Of a stretch of DNA of 64,000 nt, positions 62,016 to 64,000 are shown piece by piece (positions within the stretch are counted from its first letter, which is position 1; every line of letters begins with the position of its first letter). The stretch is from Weeksellaceae bacterium (GTDB taxonomy: Bacteria; Bacteroidota; Bacteroidia; Flavobacteriales; Weeksellaceae). The translations under genes were made by a program, and so were the position numbers. The notes below the pieces were generated by a model. That model ran no database searches. It saw only the letters and a program-made list of their open reading frames with translations, and was not told where the DNA came from. Location: assembly GCA_019459455.1 (NCBI GenBank), contig JAIBEX010000009.1:496001-560000 (forward strand), read 5' to 3'.

Positions 62016-63437
62016 ATGTTAAAGAAAATCTACCTTTTCGGCTTTCTCTTTGTAGCCTTATGCGCTGTAAACGCCCAAAACAACCCCCTAATCCTTAAAT
62101 TCTTTGTAAGCGATGCCGCGGACGCAAAGATACGGCTTAATACGCAAGGCACTTATGCTTACACCTATGTGAAAACTAATAATGCTTCCATAACGGGAAG
62201 CGGTTCAGGCGTTTCAGGTTTAACGGAGATTACGGTGCCGTCTATTGGGACTTACAATGTATCTATTACACCAACTGGTATCTTTAGATTTAATGGCGGA
62301 CCAGATATTGATAAAATTGTTGAACTAACGCAGTGGGGACAAATTAATTGGAATACAAATCTGGCAGGAATGTTCGCAGGATATGCCAATATTCAAATTA
62401 CAGCCACCGATATTCCTGACTTTTCGGGAGTAACAAATCTGAACTCTTTTTTTTCAGGTTGTACCAATCTCTCAATTGTAAACAATATAAACAATTGGAA
62501 TGTCAGCAGTGTTACTGATATGAGTAGCTTATTTTATAACGCAAAAGCATTTAACAAGCCAATTGGTAATTGGAATACTACAAATGTAACTAATATGAAT
62601 AGAATGTTTTTTTATGCTGACGCATTCAATCAAGATATAAGTAGTTGGAATGTTGCAAATGTAACTGATATGAGCTACATGTTTAATCGAGCCAAGGCAT
62701 TCAACCAAAATATTAATAGTTGGAATGTTTCAAATGTTCAGAATATGTCGATGATGTTCGAGGCATCGCAGGCATTTAATCAACCTTTAAATAACTGGAA
62801 TACCTCCAATGTTACAAATATGTCTCAAATGTTTATGTATCCCAGTTTTAATCAAGATATTTCCTCATGGGATGTTTCAAATGTAACTAATATGTCCATG
62901 ATGTTTTGGTCCAATTCAAGTTTCAATAAAAGTTTAGGAAGTTGGACACTCTCCCCATTAGTAAATTTAACCGAAATTTTTGGTTATAGCGGTTTAGATT
63001 GTGGAAATTATGGTGCGACTTTAAAGGGGTGGGCTGACAATCCAAATTCTCCACTTGGGAGATTAGTGGGAGCAGTGGGAAGGTCTTTTGGTAACGGAGG
63101 CCAAATTTACCGCAATCAATTAATTAACAGTAAGGGATGGACGTTTGTTGGAGACAGCTACTCTCCAGGTTGTCTGGAGCCTTTTTTAGCTGTTGAGGAT
63201 CTAACTTCAGGAAAAACCAAACTGACGCTATACCCCAACCCCGCTGCAGAAACGGTTTTCATAAAATCGGAACAGAGAACGAAATCGGTCCAGCTAATCG
63301 ATGCTTCAGGGAAAATTGTGCTTAATGCTGCGCAGACCAACCAAATAAGTGTACATCACCTGCCTGCGGGCGTTTATTTTGTAAAGGTTACCCTTGCCGA
63401 CGGATCGGAGAGTACCCATAAACTTATCAAGAAGTAA
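62016..63437 (+). CDS. BspA-type repeat surface protein with a type IX secretion sorting domain
   Basis: 473 residues. Signal peptide MLKKIYLFGFLFVALCAVNAQ. Residues about 20-130 are a beta-rich domain. From about 130 to 320 there are about seven repeats of 23-25 residues of the DUF285/BspA type, with the pattern FNQDISSWNVSNVTNMSxMF. Residues about 395-473 form a Por-type sorting domain (LTLYPNPAAETVFIKS, LPAGVYFVKVTLADGSESTHKLIKK), which directs export by the type IX system and surface attachment. Such proteins may mediate adhesion; the target is unknown. The repeat region is visibly more AT-rich than neighbours, with Asn codons mostly AAT. Confidence 0.9.
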   Translation: MLKKIYLFGFLFVALCAVNAQNNPLILKFFVSDAADAKIRLNTQGTYAYTYVKTNNASITGSGSGVSGLTEITVPSIGTYNVSITPTGIFRFNGGPDIDKIVELTQWGQINWNTNLAGMFAGYANIQITATDIPDFSGVTNLNSFFSGCTNLSIVNNINNWNVSSVTDMSSLFYNAKAFNKPIGNWNTTNVTNMNRMFFYADAFNQDISSWNVANVTDMSYMFNRAKAFNQNINSWNVSNVQNMSMMFEASQAFNQPLNNWNTSNVTNMSQMFMYPSFNQDISSWDVSNVTNMSMMFWSNSSFNKSLGSWTLSPLVNLTEIFGYSGLDCGNYGATLKGWADNPNSPLGRLVGAVGRSFGNGGQIYRNQLINSKGWTFVGDSYSPGCLEPFLAVEDLTSGKTKLTLYPNPAAETVFIKSEQRTKSVQLIDASGKIVLNAAQTNQISVHHLPAGVYFVKVTLADGSESTHKLIKK

Positions 63438-63460
63438 AAGAAGTAATTCAAATTAAGAAA

Positions 63461-63496
63461 TAAAGTAAGCCCTGTCAACTGACAGGGCTTACTTTA
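63461..63496. terminator. Perfect 16-base inverted repeat between convergent genes, probable bidirectional terminator
   Basis: TAAAGTAAGCCCTGTC (63461-63476) is the exact reverse complement of 63481-63496, with a 4-base spacer AACT whose ends can pair too. T-rich flanks exist on both strands but are short. Confidence 0.7.
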
Positions 63497-63524
63497 TGTG
63501 CAAGATGTTAAGTTTAAATTCCTT

Positions 63525-63701
63525 TTACGCCTTACGCTTGGCGGTGGCCAGCAAATAAAATGCGTAGACCTCAATCAGCATTCCAACTACCATTATGGTA
63601 TTGTACATGTAACCGTTTTCCTCAGTCTCCCGTATCTTGATGGCAGCACCGGTAAGAACGGTAACTGCTCCAAGGATAAGGATCATAACTATCTGTTTCA
63701 T
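63525..63701 (-). CDS. Small membrane protein, two helices
   Basis: 58 residues from the ATG at 63701 (an in-frame start at 63719 adds six residues). Two predicted membrane helices (about residues 3-22 and 33-52) joined by a polar loop KIRETEENGYMYN, with a basic C-terminus. It resembles small uncharacterised Bacteroidota membrane proteins, with no family name I can assign. It ends at the inverted repeat at 63461-63496. Confidence 0.65.
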   Translation of the reverse strand: MKQIVMILILGAVTVLTGAAIKIRETEENGYMYNTIMVVGMLIEVYAFYLLATAKRKA

Positions 63702-63873
63702 AAATAAAATTGTCGTCATTGGGCGTATAGTAAAGGTATATATTTAATCTGAATATCAGTCAGTTAATATTTAACATGCAAAATTGTGCCAATTTGAGGA
63801 AACACCGGCAAAAAAAGGACCTGCTTCAGCTAAGTGCTGCAACGACAGTAGTTTAAGTTTTAAAAAAAATAAC

Positions 63874-64000
63874 TTAATAGAAGAACTGAATGCCTGCTTT
63901 GATGCCGAATTTGGAAGCATTTGGATCCTGCAGGTAGTTCCCGCGCCAGTTGAAATCTACGCGGAAGAGCCTCAGGTTCCCGAACCCAATATTTTCAATA
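63874..64000 (-). CDS. C-terminus of a DUF5686-type outer-membrane protein, 5' part beyond the window edge
   Basis: Translating the minus strand from 64000 gives 41 complete codons ending in TAA at 63874-63876. The peptide contains IENIGFGNLRLFRVDFNWRG and NASKFGIKAGIQFFY, ending in an aromatic residue as outer-membrane barrels do. This pattern resembles the C-terminal strands of DUF5686 / carboxypeptidase-regulatory-like barrel proteins of Bacteroidota. Only the end is visible, so the name is tentative. The gap between it and the small membrane gene (63702-63873) shows nothing. Confidence 0.55.
   Translation of the reverse strand, partial: IENIGFGNLRLFRVDFNWRGNYLQDPNASKFGIKAGIQFFY

Noticed and set aside
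1-64000. Defence islands, prophage, insertion sequences, CRISPR arrays, secondary-metabolite clusters, tRNA or rRNA genes.
   Set aside because: None found on either strand by reading; genes are mostly recognisable core functions with small gaps.

Overview
The window is chromosomal core sequence from a member of the Bacteroidota, most likely class Flavobacteriia and probably the Chryseobacterium/Kaistella/Epilithonimonas group (Weeksellaceae). The evidence: many promoters carry the Bacteroidota -7 element TAnnTTTG; Shine-Dalgarno sites are weak; the cell-division cluster has the Bacteroidota gene order and lacks murF and ddl; one surface protein carries a type IX secretion (por) C-terminal sorting domain; and lineage-typical families are present (DUF885 lipoprotein, DUF2797, DUF2795, DUF5686 C-terminus, fused SpmAB, a tryptophanase). 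The exact genus is an inference. No tRNA, rRNA, CRISPR array, insertion sequence, integrase, phage gene or defence system is visible. No stretch longer than about 300 bases lacks a gene.

Layout. 1-9.3 kb: 3' part of a mannose-1-phosphate guanylyltransferase gene, a secreted protein of unknown function, a divergent Bcp peroxiredoxin / endonuclease III pair, a DUF885 lipoprotein peptidase, an ExbB-ExbD-TonB operon and a SpmAB-like membrane protein. 9.4-19.4 kb: an EF-G paralogue, then a leftward block (DUF6973, accD, fbaA, nadK with a CBS-domain gene, a SpoU methyltransferase), then mutS. 19.5-33 kb: acyltransferase, MiaE-like tRNA hydroxylase, DUF502, tryptophanase, an outer-membrane barrel, a PQQ-type sugar dehydrogenase, uvrB, a large AsmA-like protein, DUF2797, a nucleotide-sugar epimerase and DUF2795. 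33.3-40.2 kb: secA, a ROK sugar kinase, lipoprotein MsrA, an ElaA/EngB pair and an alpha/beta hydrolase.

40.35-56.6 kb is the division and cell-wall (dcw) cluster, all rightward: mraZ-rsmH-ftsL-ftsI-murE-mraY-murD-ftsW-murG-murC-ftsQ-ftsA-ftsZ. Two GTGGGA boxes 10 bp apart sit just upstream of the mraZ promoter and probably form the MraZ operator. The cluster makes the UDP-MurNAc-peptide precursor (MurC, D, E), lipid I and II (MraY, MurG), the septal synthase (FtsW/FtsI) and the division ring (FtsZ, FtsA, FtsQ, FtsL). 56.6-64 kb: a YqeY protein, an LpxH-like phosphoesterase convergent with thiL, a thioesterase, a BaiN/YhiN flavoprotein, rplU-rpmA, a BspA-type repeat protein secreted by the type IX system, a small membrane protein and the C-terminus of a DUF5686-type protein.

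I found no convincing new multi-gene system. The most unusual signal is in the proteins: four housekeeping enzymes lack the cysteine metal-binding module usual for their families (Nth, AccD, the ROK kinase and the C-terminus of SecA). FtsQ has a histone-H1-like basic tail, and FtsZ has extra sequence after its conserved C-terminal peptide.
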